Shown piece after piece: positions 1 to 7,120 of a stretch of DNA of 17,256 bases; position 1 is the stretch's first letter, and each line of letters opens with the position of its first letter. The stretch spans positions 1 to 17,256 of the forward strand of contig DSBN01000121.1 in the NCBI GenBank assembly GCA_011046055.1, given 5' to 3'. Below the pieces are notes generated by a model. The model was given only the letters and a program-made list of their open reading frames with translations, made no database searches and was not told the DNA's origin. A program made the translations under genes and the position numbers. Source of the DNA: Sediminispirochaeta sp. (GTDB lineage Bacteria; Spirochaetota; Spirochaetia; DSM-16054; Sediminispirochaetaceae).

Positions 1-523
1 GTATATGTGCGTATATTTCTTCAAACTTTTCCCTTCCCTTCTCGGTGGTGAAGTGGCTGCGTCGCAGCAGAAGATGAAGTTTCAGCACATAGACCAGTAA
101 TTTGACCAAATCAAAGTGATGCCCCACCTCGAGCTCTTCCAGTTTATTCCAACGGGCCCTGTTCAAGACCTCTTCCCCTTCCAGAGGTGAATCTTGAGAA
201 AAGGCCTCACGGGCGGAAAGCACGGTATCGGGGACAAACTCACCCTCACGCAGGTAGCGCTCGGATTCGACACCCTGTTTTTGACCGCGGAGCCGCACCA
301 ATTCGTTGCGCAGGGACCGCTCCCAATCCAACCATTTCCGCAGGGTCGGCTCCTTGGAGGCGGTCTCTTCGGGCATGTGTAGTCTGATATCACTGATGAG
401 ATCCAGATCATCCTGCTGGATGTTGTTTTTGCAAGAATAGTACAGCTGTTCCAGATCCAGTGGCGGCGGGGAGTTGTACTCGAGAAGGGGCAGACTGGCG
501 ATCATGTAGTAGTACTGTCGCAC
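1..523 (-). CDS. DUF2764 family protein of the V-type ATPase operon (3' end cut by window edge)
   Basis: The leftward frame starts at a GTG (523-521) and stays open to the window edge, giving about 174 residues without the C-terminus. The start is chosen because AGGAGT lies six bases upstream, inside the end of atpE, and because the protein then opens with RQYYYMIASLPLLEY, the characteristic N-terminus of the DUF2764 family. That family lies directly after subunit E in spirochaete V/A-type ATPase operons, and it does so here: atpE stops at 528, four bases before this start. The protein is hydrophilic and mostly helical, with no signal peptide or membrane segment, as expected for a cytoplasmic stalk or assembly component. 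The Y-rich opening recalls archaeal subunit C, so a subunit C-like role is a reasonable inference but not shown. The overlapping opposite-frame ORFs are shadows. Confidence 0.8.
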   Translation of the reverse strand, partial: MRQYYYMIASLPLLEYNSPPPLDLEQLYYSCKNNIQQDDLDLISDIRLHMPEETASKEPTLRKWLDWERSLRNELVRLRGQKQGVESERYLREGEFVPDTVLSAREAFSQDSPLEGEEVLNRARWNKLEELEVGHHFDLVKLLVYVLKLHLLLRRSHFTTEKGREKFEEIYAHI

Positions 524-527
524 GGTG

Positions 528-1142
528 TTACTCCTCTTTTCGGGCGGCTTCCTTCAAGATTTCGGCGAGCTTGGGATTGAGAAAGGCGGAGAGTATCTCA
601 GCGATTCCCTCGGCGGAAAAGTTGTAATACGCCGAACCATCCTTGTAGGCCAGCTGGAATCCCGCCTCGACTCCCGAAAGGGGCTTGATCTCCATCCCTT
701 GGGCCAGCTGGGCGGACAGCTTGTCCCGCAATCCCTTGTCCAGCTGCTCCAGTTCTTTCTCCGGCAGCAGTAGCTCGACCTGGCTGACGTCCTCATCCCA
801 GTTGTCGAGGAGCTTCTGAATAAAGGTCCGCAGCGTATCGCCCTTCATCTGCTCGGCGGTTGCGGTGTAGATGACCGAATCAAAAACGCTCTGCAGTCTC
901 TTCTCGAGACTCAACAAAAGGTCGCGACCAGCCTGCTTGAGGCTCTCGCGTCCGGTGTATTCCATCCGCCGAACTTCTTCTTCGGCTTCCTTTTTGAGTC
1001 GATCCGCCTCCTGCTCAGCATCGGAGACAATCTTCTTGGCCTTCTCTTGGGCCTCTTTGATTATCTTCTCTGATTCTTGTTCGGCGTTTTGAATGCCCTC
1101 GCTTTTAATTCTATCTATCAGCTCTTTTAACTGAACGTCCAT
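528..1142 (-). CDS. atpE: V/A-type ATP synthase subunit E (peripheral stalk)
   Basis: A 204-residue protein, the usual size for the family. Subunit E forms the peripheral stalk that, with subunit G/H, holds the A3B3 head of the V/A-type ATPase against the rotating shaft at the inner membrane. The first ~75 residues are a continuous charged coiled coil rich in E, K and A, followed by a globular alpha/beta C-terminal half, matching the family layout. I start at the ATG at 1142 (MDVQLKELID), preceded by GAGGGGAGAGT. An upstream in-frame ATG at 1163 has no Shine-Dalgarno sequence. The gene is first in its operon and is followed after four bases by the DUF2764 gene. A promoter-like element at 1205-1233 lies 60 bases upstream. 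Subunit call is confident from the coiled-coil head, size and neighbour; sequence motifs in this family are weak. Confidence 0.87.
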   Translation of the reverse strand: MDVQLKELIDRIKSEGIQNAEQESEKIIKEAQEKAKKIVSDAEQEADRLKKEAEEEVRRMEYTGRESLKQAGRDLLLSLEKRLQSVFDSVIYTATAEQMKGDTLRTFIQKLLDNWDEDVSQVELLLPEKELEQLDKGLRDKLSAQLAQGMEIKPLSGVEAGFQLAYKDGSAYYNFSAEGIAEILSAFLNPKLAEILKEAARKEE

Positions 1143-1204
1143 ACTCTCCCCTCTTGGCCTCATGAATTAAAATTGAATCAATATTTATTTACTTATTACA
1201 CCCT

Positions 1205-1233
1205 ATCCTAAAGGAGGGTAGAAAAATAATCAA
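1205..1233 (-). promoter_or_regulatory. Putative sigma-70 promoter of the V-type ATPase operon
   Basis: On the minus strand, TTGATT (1233-1228) and TAGGAT (1210-1205) are separated by exactly 17 bases. This would start transcription near 1198 and leave a leader of about 56 bases before atpE, which carries its own Shine-Dalgarno site. Four of six bases match consensus in each box. It suggests the ATPase operon is transcribed separately from the mutS2 cluster. Confidence 0.5.
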
Positions 1234-1267
1234 CAACTTTCGGGCTTTTTTCGTGCTCCATTGCGGC

Positions 1268-1618
1268 TTATTCATCGTCGATGACGTATTTGAGGATTTT
1301 TTCCATTCTCTTTTCGATAAAATCTGGAACCGCCTGGGGGATTCCCGGTAGTCCGCGCACTATCTTCCGCACCTCTTGTACCGCATCCTCCAAAGAATCG
1401 AAACCTTCGCGGTCGATTTTCGAGACTCTCTCGGCGATCATCCGGATGACACCCTGCTCCCGTTTGAGCAAGGCGGTGTTCTCGGTCCACACGTAGCCGG
1501 TGATCTCATGACGTTTGAACCGCTCCTCCGAGAGCTTGATGAGCATGGTCATGCCGTCCTGCATATCCTGCAGCTCTACCGCCAGTATCGCAAAAAATTT
1601 CTTGATCTTGTCCTTCAT
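1268..1618 (-). CDS. Conserved-looking hypothetical helical protein, 116 aa
   Basis: I do not recognise this family. The 116-residue product has an opening MKDKIKKFFAILAVELQDM, alternates charged and hydrophobic residues throughout and looks wholly helical. It has no signal peptide, no clear membrane span, no cysteines and no catalytic motif. A short loop with glycines and prolines (GLPGIPQAVP) sits near residues 88-97. The ATG at 1618 is supported by GGAG five bases upstream. It lies between mutS2 (90 bases upstream) and the V-type ATPase operon (125 bases downstream). Base composition matches its neighbours and the strand is coding-like, so it is likely a real gene. A structural or regulatory partner role is possible but not supported by any motif. 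Confidence 0.7.
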   Translation of the reverse strand: MKDKIKKFFAILAVELQDMQDGMTMLIKLSEERFKRHEITGYVWTENTALLKREQGVIRMIAERVSKIDREGFDSLEDAVQEVRKIVRGLPGIPQAVPDFIEKRMEKILKYVIDDE

Positions 1619-1657
1619 AATGTCTCCGTTTCGATACTTCTGAACGTTTCCACACCA

Positions 1658-1686
1658 ATAGTAGAGTTTCTTTCCGCCTCACGCAA
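1658..1686 (-). promoter_or_regulatory. Weak putative promoter ahead of the 116-aa gene
   Basis: On the minus strand TTGCGT (1686-1681) and TACTAT (1663-1658) are 17 bases apart, in the 90-base gap between mutS2 and the 116-aa gene. The -35 matches consensus at only three positions, so this is tentative; the gene may simply be read through from mutS2. Confidence 0.3.
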
Positions 1687-1708
1687 GCGGTCAAAGCCCA
1701 GGAGCCAT

Positions 1709-4093
1709 CTATTTTTCATCCATTTTGAGTTTGACCAGGGTCTTGCCGGTACCGCCTAACTCAGGAGGGGCGAAAGAGAACTCTTGCACCCGGGGGGACT
1801 CGGCCAGCAGTTTTCGCACCCCCAGTTGCAGAACGCCCTCACCCTTGCCGTGGATCACTTCGAACTCTCTCAGGTCCTGCAGCAGGGCGTTGTCGATCTG
1901 CCGGTTCAGCGTCTCCAGCGCTTCGTCCAGACGTTTGCCCCGCAGATCAAGATTGAAAAGCGCCGCCGGCGGCGGGGTGTCACTGCTGTAGGAAAATGAG
2001 ACCCCAGTGGATCTCCTTGTTTTTTTTACCCCACCCGACTCTCCCAGGGGCTCCAAATCCTTTTCCGCTAGGCTGATCTTCATAGCTCCCACCTCGACCA
2101 GCCATTGGTTTTTCTTGTCCTGGCGGAGTATGGTCCCCTCCCTTCTCCCCGGACCGGTGAGCACCTTCATCCCCGGAACGAATTTGAACTCTTTGCTCTT
2201 ATTGAAAAGCTCCTCCTCCCGATCCAGGTCCCGCCGCTCCTCGGTGGTACGCTCCTCCAGCTTTTTAATGAACTCCTTGACCTTTTTCGTCTCCTGCCGC
2301 GAGACCGCAAGATCGCGGTTTTTGGAGCTGTTGAGCTCGCGCACCAGATTCTCCAATTCGCTCCTCGCCTGGTCCACGAAACGGCGCAGAGCTCCATAGC
2401 CCTCGTTCCGCAGTTCATGCTCGCGCTGACGCAGGCGAAGGGCTTTCAGGTCCTGCTCCTTTATCTGCTCTTTCAGCTGCTTCTCTCTCTCGGCCAGCTC
2501 CCGTTCCCGTTCTCTGCTCTCGGCCTGCTTGTTTTCCAGCTCCCGGATCATCCTCCCCACCTCGCCCTTCTCGTGGGCGAAATAGTCACGGGCCTGGGCG
2601 ACAATCGACTCGGGAATCCCGCTGCGGGAGGCGATGTCCAACGCGTGGCTCTCCCCGGGCATTCCGGCAATCACCCTATAGTTGGGGCTCAAAGTAGAAC
2701 TATCGAAATCCATCGATGCGTTTTGCACTCCGGCGGTGGTGTAGGCGAAGTTCTTCAATAGACTGTGGTGGCTGGTAGCCAGGATGGTAGCTCCCCGGCG
2801 CAGGAACTCCTCCAAGATTGCCATAGCCAGGCTCGCCCCCTCCCCCGGGTCGGTACCCGAACCGAGCTCGTCCAGCAGCAACAGAGAACTATCTCCCGCC
2901 TGCTCCAACATCCTGGAAATTTTGCTCATATGTCCAGAAAAGGTGGACAGCGACCCTTCGATGGACTGCTCGTCCCCGATATCGGCGTAGATCCCATCGA
3001 AGACGGCCAGCTCGCTGCCCTCTTCAGCGGGAATCTGCATTCCGAACTGGTTCATCATCGCCAACAACCCCACCGTTTTCAGACTGACCGTTTTTCCACC
3101 GGCGTTGGGTCCGCTGATGATAAGCGCCTGCACTCCTTCTTCGGCGGCAATGTCAATGGGAACCGCCTCATCCTTCAGCAGCGGGTGCCGTGCCCGTTTG
3201 AGTACAAAGCCCCTCCGGCGGTACTTGGCCCGCACGCAGTGCCGAATTTTGGCGAACCTCCCTCGACAGAGGTATGAGTCAAGCAGGGAGACCTGGTCGA
3301 TCAACTCTATGATATCCAACCTCCGCTCCGCGAGCTTCGCACTCAAGTCACGGAGGATCTTGATGATAATCTCGCGGATCTCTTCCTCTACCAGGGCTAT
3401 GTCGTTGTTTTTGCTCATCACCTCGGGCGGTTCGATATAAACAGTCGCTCCCCGGGCGGAGGAGTAGTGTATGACCCCGTCGACGGTGTTTCGGTACTGA
3501 CTTTTCAACGGCAGCACCAGCCGTCCGTCCCTTTGGGTCGGAACGTCGCTCTGCCAGCGGTCGGAATTGGACCGAAGGTAGTTCTGGGCGGCCCGGTTGA
3601 GCTCCTCGCGGTAGGCGGAGAGTTGCTTCCTCTTGCTCCGCAGCTCCGGATGGCTGTCCTTGACCGAGCCGTCGGGGTCGAGGACTTTGCCGATCTCTCG
3701 GGCCAGGGCGTCAAACTCCGGTATCCCCGCCCCCAAGGCCACGAGTTTTTCGTAGCCGTACTCTCCGGCTTTTTTCAAGTATCCCTGTAATCGGCGAGCC
3801 GATCGAAAGTAGCGGGCGAAGGCGAAGATCTCAGCCCCCTCCAATACCACCGCCCGGGTCTTCAGCCTCTCGGTGAGCTCGAAAATAGGGGGGAACTCTA
3901 GGCCGGGCAGCTCCTCTCGGTTGAGATAGTCGTGAAACTCAGCCACGTAATCGTGGATCTCCTCCAGTCGCTCAGGATCGTACAAGGGCCTCTGCTTTTC
4001 CACCAAGTCTCGCCCCTCTTCGCTGAGACAGTACTCAGTGAGCTCCGCGAGTATTTTATGGAACTCCAGCTCCTTGCCGCCGTATTCATACAT
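1709..4093 (-). CDS. mutS2: Endonuclease MutS2 / ribosome-rescue ATPase
   Basis: The 794-residue product matches MutS2 length (about 780-800). It lacks the mismatch-binding domain I of MutS. It opens with the core/clamp region and has the P-loop GPNAGGKT at 328-335, a Walker B stretch LLLLDELGSGTDP near 404-416 and the TSHH signature near 441. A long charged coiled coil follows at ~510-630, then a KOW-like segment (FVPGMKVLTGPGRREGTI) near 638-655. A C-terminal Smr domain from about 713 carries LDLRGKR and HGKGEG, the nuclease motifs. MutS2 proteins suppress recombination and, in some bacteria, split collided ribosomes. The ATG at 4093 has GAGG seven bases upstream and overlaps the end of rsgA by eight bases, so the two are translationally coupled. 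That pairing of two ribosome-acting ATP/GTPases fits a ribosome role. Confidence 0.96.
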   Translation of the reverse strand: MYEYGGKELEFHKILAELTEYCLSEEGRDLVEKQRPLYDPERLEEIHDYVAEFHDYLNREELPGLEFPPIFELTERLKTRAVVLEGAEIFAFARYFRSARRLQGYLKKAGEYGYEKLVALGAGIPEFDALAREIGKVLDPDGSVKDSHPELRSKRKQLSAYREELNRAAQNYLRSNSDRWQSDVPTQRDGRLVLPLKSQYRNTVDGVIHYSSARGATVYIEPPEVMSKNNDIALVEEEIREIIIKILRDLSAKLAERRLDIIELIDQVSLLDSYLCRGRFAKIRHCVRAKYRRRGFVLKRARHPLLKDEAVPIDIAAEEGVQALIISGPNAGGKTVSLKTVGLLAMMNQFGMQIPAEEGSELAVFDGIYADIGDEQSIEGSLSTFSGHMSKISRMLEQAGDSSLLLLDELGSGTDPGEGASLAMAILEEFLRRGATILATSHHSLLKNFAYTTAGVQNASMDFDSSTLSPNYRVIAGMPGESHALDIASRSGIPESIVAQARDYFAHEKGEVGRMIRELENKQAESRERERELAEREKQLKEQIKEQDLKALRLRQREHELRNEGYGALRRFVDQARSELENLVRELNSSKNRDLAVSRQETKKVKEFIKKLEERTTEERRDLDREEELFNKSKEFKFVPGMKVLTGPGRREGTILRQDKKNQWLVEVGAMKISLAEKDLEPLGESGGVKKTRRSTGVSFSYSSDTPPPAALFNLDLRGKRLDEALETLNRQIDNALLQDLREFEVIHGKGEGVLQLGVRKLLAESPRVQEFSFAPPELGGTGKTLVKLKMDEK

Positions 4094-5006
4094 AGGTTTT
4101 ACCTCTCTCCTCCAATTCGGAGTATATCCGCAGGTAGCTTTCGTAGCGGTCGGGGTGTATCTCTCCCCGCTGTACAGCCGCTTTCACCGCACAATCCGGC
4201 TCGTGGATATGCCGGCAGGGTTGAAAGGAGCACTGGTTCAAATAGCTGAGAAACTCGGGAAAGTAGCGATCCAGACCGTCGTTCTCTTCTATTTTGATCT
4301 CCAGGTGCCGTATCCCCGGAGTGTCGATCACCGCGCCGTGGTGGTGTTGGTACAACCGGGCGTTCTTGGTGGTGTGTCTACCGCGGTCGTATTTGAGGGA
4401 GACCTCCCCTACATCCAGCTTCAGACCCGGGTAGATGGCGTTGATCAGGGAACTCTTGCCGACCCCCGATTGCCCGAAGTAGACACAGACCTTTTGGGCG
4501 CTGTACTCCTTCAACTGGTCGATCCCCTCGCCGGTTTTGATCGACGAGTAAGCCACCGGATAGCCGATTCCACGGTAATTCTCCAGGCGCTCTTCCACCT
4601 CCGTCGACACTCCAAGATCGACCTTGTTCAACAGAACGAGGCTCGGAATGTCGTGGGCGGCGATCAATACCCGATCGATGAAGCGAGGCCGAAAGGGAGG
4701 ATTTTTTCCCGAAGCAACTACCACCAGGAGGTCGATATTCGCCGCCACCGTCTGGAGATTCTGCCGCTTCCTATTCCACCTCATCAACGCGTTGCGGCGG
4801 GGCATTCGATCCAGGATCCGCCCCTCCGTATCGCTGTGGACGTCGGTGCTGAATTCCACCTGGTCGCCGGGAGCCAGGGGGTTGTAGACGGTCTCCTTCT
4901 GCTTCAACACCTTGCCCTTAATCCGGCAGAGGTACTCCCGGCCTCCCGCGGAGACGGTGAAAATGTTGTTGGCACCGAATAGGATGGTCCCCTTTTGTAT
5001 ACTCAC
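4086..5006 (-). CDS. rsgA: Ribosome small-subunit-dependent GTPase RsgA (YjeQ)
   Basis: A circularly permuted GTPase that checks late maturation of the 30S subunit. From the chosen start it has 306 residues. An N-terminal OB-fold starts with KGTILFGANNIFTV. The G4 motif NKVD at ~127-130 precedes the P-loop GQSGVGKSS at ~178-186, followed by G3 DTPG at ~228-231, the diagnostic permuted order. A zinc-binding element with C259, C264, H266 and C272 follows, then a helical tail. I choose the GTG at 5006 because it overlaps the murI stop as GTGA and has GGAG four bases upstream. An upstream GTG at 5021 would add five residues. The 3' end overlaps mutS2, so murI-rsgA-mutS2 behave as one tightly coupled operon. 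Confidence 0.95.
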   Translation of the reverse strand: MSIQKGTILFGANNIFTVSAGGREYLCRIKGKVLKQKETVYNPLAPGDQVEFSTDVHSDTEGRILDRMPRRNALMRWNRKRQNLQTVAANIDLLVVVASGKNPPFRPRFIDRVLIAAHDIPSLVLLNKVDLGVSTEVEERLENYRGIGYPVAYSSIKTGEGIDQLKEYSAQKVCVYFGQSGVGKSSLINAIYPGLKLDVGEVSLKYDRGRHTTKNARLYQHHHGAVIDTPGIRHLEIKIEENDGLDRYFPEFLSYLNQCSFQPCRHIHEPDCAVKAAVQRGEIHPDRYESYLRIYSELEERGKTYV

Positions 5007-5887
5007 GGCTCTCCGCCCCACTTCAGCCTGTACATTTCGGCGAAGTTCCGGTAGCGCGATTGTTCTTCGTCTCTGCTGGTAAAAAAGAGATCCTCCCGTC
5101 TGCTCTGGTCAGTGAATTTTCCTTTTCTCCCGTGCTTCTCCAGAATCCTCCGAACCTGCCGGGCTACTCCATCCCGTGAGTCGATGACTTGCGTGGCTGC
5201 CCCGAGCATACCCGATAGGGCCTCCTCCACGTAGATAAAGTGGGTGCAAGCCACCACCAGAGTATCCACTCCTCGGGCACGAAAGTAGTCGACCGCCGGT
5301 TGGAGCACCTCCTCCTGCCGCTGAAGGTCGACCTTTGGGTAGTGTTTTTCCACAAATTCGACGATATCTACTCCGGCATAACGGGCCACGCTGCATGATT
5401 CGGCGTATTCTCTGATCAAGGAGTCGGTGTACGGATCCTCAACGGTACGCCGGGTGGCTAATACCCCGATTGCGCGGCGGCGGCTGATCTCCGCCGCCGG
5501 TTTGATCGCCGGCACTACCCCGACAAAGGGTACCTGGTAACGACGCCGCAACTCATCCAGAGCCACCACCGAGGCGGTATTGCAGGCAATGACCATCAGT
5601 TTCGGATCACAGCGATCTATGAGCCTTCCCACCGCCTCCACCACTAGTTCGCGCAGCAGATCATCATCCTTCTCCCCATAGGGGAAGTTGGCCCGATCGG
5701 CCATGTACACGTAGTTCTCGTCCGGAAGAAGTTCCCTTATCCGGGCCAGATAAGGGAGTCCGCCGACCCCAGAGTCGAAGACACCGATGGGTTTCGCCGC
5801 TTTAGCTGCCTCTTCGTGACTATTCACGTTCGTTCCGCTCTCCATCACGCTATAGAATCGCTCCTCCTCAGAAATAGTACTTGACAT
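5003..5887 (-). CDS. murI: Glutamate racemase
   Basis: MurI interconverts L- and D-glutamate in the cytoplasm to supply D-Glu for peptidoglycan. Seen in the 294-residue reading: GVFDSGVGGL with the catalytic Asp and Ser near 38-40, the first catalytic cysteine in ACNTAS (C102) and the second in ACTHF (C214), plus ADRANFPYGEK for substrate binding. The core starts about 30 residues in, so the start is uncertain. The ATG at 5887 gives a short extra N-terminus and lacks a Shine-Dalgarno site; an in-frame ATG at 5845 has GAGGAGG but 17 bases away. A still longer frame (5992) would run through the divergent gene and is unlikely. The stop overlaps the rsgA start by four bases. The ATG at 5887 overlaps the -35 box of the divergent pentapeptide gene. 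Confidence 0.93.
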   Translation of the reverse strand: MSSTISEEERFYSVMESGTNVNSHEEAAKAAKPIGVFDSGVGGLPYLARIRELLPDENYVYMADRANFPYGEKDDDLLRELVVEAVGRLIDRCDPKLMVIACNTASVVALDELRRRYQVPFVGVVPAIKPAAEISRRRAIGVLATRRTVEDPYTDSLIREYAESCSVARYAGVDIVEFVEKHYPKVDLQRQEEVLQPAVDYFRARGVDTLVVACTHFIYVEEALSGMLGAATQVIDSRDGVARQVRRILEKHGRKGKFTDQSRREDLFFTSRDEEQSRYRNFAEMYRLKWGGEP

Positions 5888-5908
5888 CGCCGCTAATGTG
5901 AATACTCT
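5881..5908 (+). promoter_or_regulatory. Putative promoter of the pentapeptide-repeat gene
   Basis: A perfect TTGACA at 5881-5886 is followed 16 bases later by TACTCT (5903-5908). The -10 match is poor, but its end is six bases from the ATG at 5915, so transcription would begin at about the A of the start codon. There is no Shine-Dalgarno sequence ahead of that ATG. A TAAAAT at 5908-5913 is too close to the start to serve. The element overlaps the 5' end of the divergent murI. Confidence 0.4.
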
Positions 5909-5914
5909 AAAATT

Positions 5915-6511
5915 ATGTTTCTTTTCAACAGATGTAAACACGATGATTGTCAGCTCTACGCGGCCGACGAAGAGGAGTACTGCCTCCAGCACGTGGATGA
6001 CCCCGAGTCATGCGCCGCTCGACTGATCACCAAGATAAAATCCAACAACTACCTCCAGGACTTGAACGCCTCCTCCATGATCGTCGAGGATGAGGATTTT
6101 TCCAACCGAATTTTTAAGGTGTGCAATTTTTCAGAAAGTAGTTTTCGCAACGTAGATTTTTCAAAGAGCAATATCGAGCTCTCCTTTTTCCACTACTCTT
6201 ACTTCGAACACTGCAATTTCCTGGGAGTGGACATCAAATACGCGGTCTTCGCCGGCAGCACCTTTAAGAACTGCAATTTCTCCGAATCGGATATCGTGCA
6301 CACCAACTTTCTGGGAGTCAAGGCATGGGACTGTAGCTTCGACGACTCCGACCTCTACTATTCCAACTTCACCAACGCCGACTTGCACCAGGTCTCCTTT
6401 GTCGATTGCAATCTGAAAAAGACGGACTTCGTTGGCAGTACCCGGGAAGAGGTAAGTTTCAAATACTCCAACTACGAAGAGGCCCACTTTCAACAGGATA
6501 CTCCGATATGA
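5915..6511 (+). CDS. Pentapeptide-repeat protein with N-terminal Cys/His metal-knuckle-like head
   Basis: The 198-residue product has two parts. Residues 1-35 hold C7-x-H9-x2-C12, then C23-x2-H26 and C33, spaced like a small zinc-binding site. Residues ~57-195 are a run of pentapeptide repeats with Phe or Leu at every fifth position (NFSES, SFRNV, DFSKS, NFLGV and so on), which fold as a right-handed quadrilateral beta-helix. Cysteines recur two residues before the central Phe/Leu at C70, C100, C120, C140 and C165; three of these are one 20-residue coil apart. There is no signal peptide, so it is probably cytoplasmic. Pentapeptide proteins include DNA-mimic gyrase protectors, but no such role can be assigned here. 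Its stop overlaps the next ATG as ATGA, so it is coupled to the downstream hydrolase. No Shine-Dalgarno site precedes the start. Confidence 0.88.
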   Translation: MFLFNRCKHDDCQLYAADEEEYCLQHVDDPESCAARLITKIKSNNYLQDLNASSMIVEDEDFSNRIFKVCNFSESSFRNVDFSKSNIELSFFHYSYFEHCNFLGVDIKYAVFAGSTFKNCNFSESDIVHTNFLGVKAWDCSFDDSDLYYSNFTNADLHQVSFVDCNLKKTDFVGSTREEVSFKYSNYEEAHFQQDTPI

Positions 6512-7083
6512 AGCTCTACTTCCATTTCGCTGTAGTCGGATTCGCCAACACCTATCTCATCGGTCCTCCTAAGGGGGGCGACGTCATCCTGATCGACCCG
6601 GGGATCATGGACACCGAACTTTTGAAGCTGATCGAAGGAAACCACTACTACATCCGCTCGATACTGATCACCCACAAGCACGAATCTCATGTGAAGGGTG
6701 TCCGTACGTTGAAAAAGATCTACGACGCTGATATCTACTCTTTTTCTCCTTATATTCTGGACTTTCCCTCTATTCCTCTGAAGGACGGTGATGTTTTTAG
6801 CTGTGCTTCGGGTATCAAGGTCGAAGTGCTGGAGGTGCCGGGCCATTCGCCGGACTCGTTGGTCTACCACATCGGGGGAATGATTTTCACCGGCGATGTC
6901 TTGGCCGCCGGTCGGGTGGGAGGCACCAAAAACAGCTACAGCCGCGCTATCCTGCTGCGGGCGATCAGCGACAAACTCTTTCCCCTGCCGGACAGCACCC
7001 TTGTCCTACCGGGGCACGGCCCGCCGTCCACCCTCAAAGCCGAGAAGATGTACAACCCAGACCTGCAGCTGCTACGCAAATAG
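6508..7083 (+). CDS. Small metallo-beta-lactamase-fold hydrolase (glyoxalase II-like) with altered metal motif
   Basis: A 191-residue MBL-fold protein. The start is the ATG at 6508, overlapping the upstream stop as ATGA, with AGGA nine bases before it; the longer frame from 6406 lies inside the pentapeptide gene. Fold landmarks: IDPG near 29-32, the metal motif THKHESH at 55-61, GHSPDSLVY with H113, FTGD with D130, and PGHG with H170. In glyoxalase II and YcbL-like enzymes the motif is HxHxDH; here the Asp is Ser60, which would remove a zinc ligand of the second site. The other five ligands are present, so it may use one metal or a different second site. The substrate is unknown; a thioester or phospho-ester hydrolase is typical. 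Probably cytoplasmic. Co-transcribed with the pentapeptide gene. Confidence 0.85.
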   Translation: MKLYFHFAVVGFANTYLIGPPKGGDVILIDPGIMDTELLKLIEGNHYYIRSILITHKHESHVKGVRTLKKIYDADIYSFSPYILDFPSIPLKDGDVFSCASGIKVEVLEVPGHSPDSLVYHIGGMIFTGDVLAAGRVGGTKNSYSRAILLRAISDKLFPLPDSTLVLPGHGPPSTLKAEKMYNPDLQLLRK

Positions 7084-7120
7084 ACCTTCTCCACTTCCGC
7101 CGTCCCGTTCAGCGTGCAGC

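Noticed and set aside
2105..3277. Rightward ORFs of 218 and 170 aa opposite mutS2
   Set aside because: Shadows of the MutS2 coding strand, leucine- and proline-rich in the way antisense readings of GC-rich genes are.
4038..4982. Long rightward ORF of 314 aa opposite rsgA
   Set aside because: It is the complement of a gene with every RsgA motif intact and two flanking coupled starts; no domain is recognisable in the antisense reading.
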